In this document: piece by piece, positions 5,292-5,359 of the stretch
Layout of the letters: each line of letters starts with the position of its first letter
How positions within the stretch are numbered: position 1 is the first letter of the stretch
Origin: an uncultured Gemmatimonadota bacterium
GTDB lineage: Bacteria > Gemmatimonadota > Gemmatimonadetes > Gemmatimonadales > GWC2-71-9
NCBI GenBank assembly: GCA_946480845.1
Contig: CAMLLJ010000189.1
Span: 1-5,359, forward strand
DNA: 5,359 nt
Reading direction: 5' to 3'
Translations under genes and position numbers: made by a program
Notes under the pieces: model-generated
Told to the model about the DNA's origin: nothing
Databases searched by the model: none
The model's input: the letters and a program-made list of their open reading frames with translations, nothing else

Positions 5292-5359
5292 TGCCGAAGG
5301 CGGGACTCGAACCCGCACGGGCTTGCGCCCACTGCGCCCTGAACGCAGCGCGTCTACCA
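5292..5359 (-). tRNA. tRNA-Leu (CAG), 5' end cut by window edge
   Basis: Read on the minus strand, the 3' acceptor strand CTTCGGC (5299-5293) is followed by discriminator A (5292). The T arm is GCGGG-TTCGAGT-CCCGC (5316-5300). The long class II variable arm contains GGGC-GCAA-GCCC (5330-5319). The anticodon stem CTGCG/CGCAG encloses the loop TTCAGGG, giving anticodon CAG (5341-5339), which reads CUG. The TGGTAGACGC segment of the D arm reaches the window end; the rest of the D arm and the 5' acceptor strand are missing. The large variable arm and discriminator A agree with leucine identity. The 3' CCA is not encoded (the next bases are CTC). The gene is convergent with moeB, 12 nt from its stop, with no terminator visible between them. 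Confidence 0.95.

Noticed and set aside
3846..5318. Minus-strand open frame of 490 codons beginning MRVRVPPSA
   Set aside because: It begins inside the tRNA-Leu gene (MRVRVPPSA is the usual false translation of a tRNA 3' half) and is antisense to moeB and rrf2.

Overview
The window is a compact, GC-rich piece of bacterial chromosome with six complete protein genes, the tail of a seventh at the left edge and a truncated tRNA-Leu at the right edge. Codon third positions are strongly G/C, most gaps are very short, and four of the six complete genes (aspA, the nucleotidyltransferase, the Rrf2 regulator, moeB) have no visible Shine-Dalgarno sequence. This suggests a high-GC lineage that often uses leaderless or weakly led messages, for example Gemmatimonadota, Actinomycetota or a deep proteobacterial group. 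The phylum cannot be fixed from the sequence alone.

Layout: 1-210 (+) is the C-terminal tail of a probable membrane protein. It overlaps the 3' end of a small cupin gene (176-499, -). The cupin diverges from aspartate ammonia-lyase aspA (533-1957, +), with only 33 nt between the start codons. aspA runs tail-to-tail into a calcineurin-type metallophosphoesterase (1964-2722, -). That gene diverges, across an 81-nt gap rich in inverted repeats, from an orphan nucleotidyltransferase-fold protein (2804-3601, +). After a 47-nt gap with a plausible promoter come an Rrf2/IscR-type regulator with three cysteines (3649-4107, +) and, overlapping it by one base, a MoeB/ThiF adenylyltransferase fused to a rhodanese domain (4107-5279, +). 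A tRNA-Leu(CAG) on the minus strand enters 12 nt beyond and is cut by the window end.

How the genes fit together: most of the window is housekeeping metabolism. AspA links aspartate to fumarate and ammonia. The Rrf2-MoeB/rhodanese pair reads as a sulfur/Fe-S module, in which a cysteine-containing (possibly cluster-sensing) regulator is co-transcribed with an enzyme that adenylates and sulfurates a ubiquitin-like sulfur carrier. The metallophosphoesterase-nucleotidyltransferase divergent pair is the least explained part and the best candidate for an undescribed functional pair, although nothing in the sequence proves that they cooperate. No mobile element, CRISPR array or phage gene is visible.
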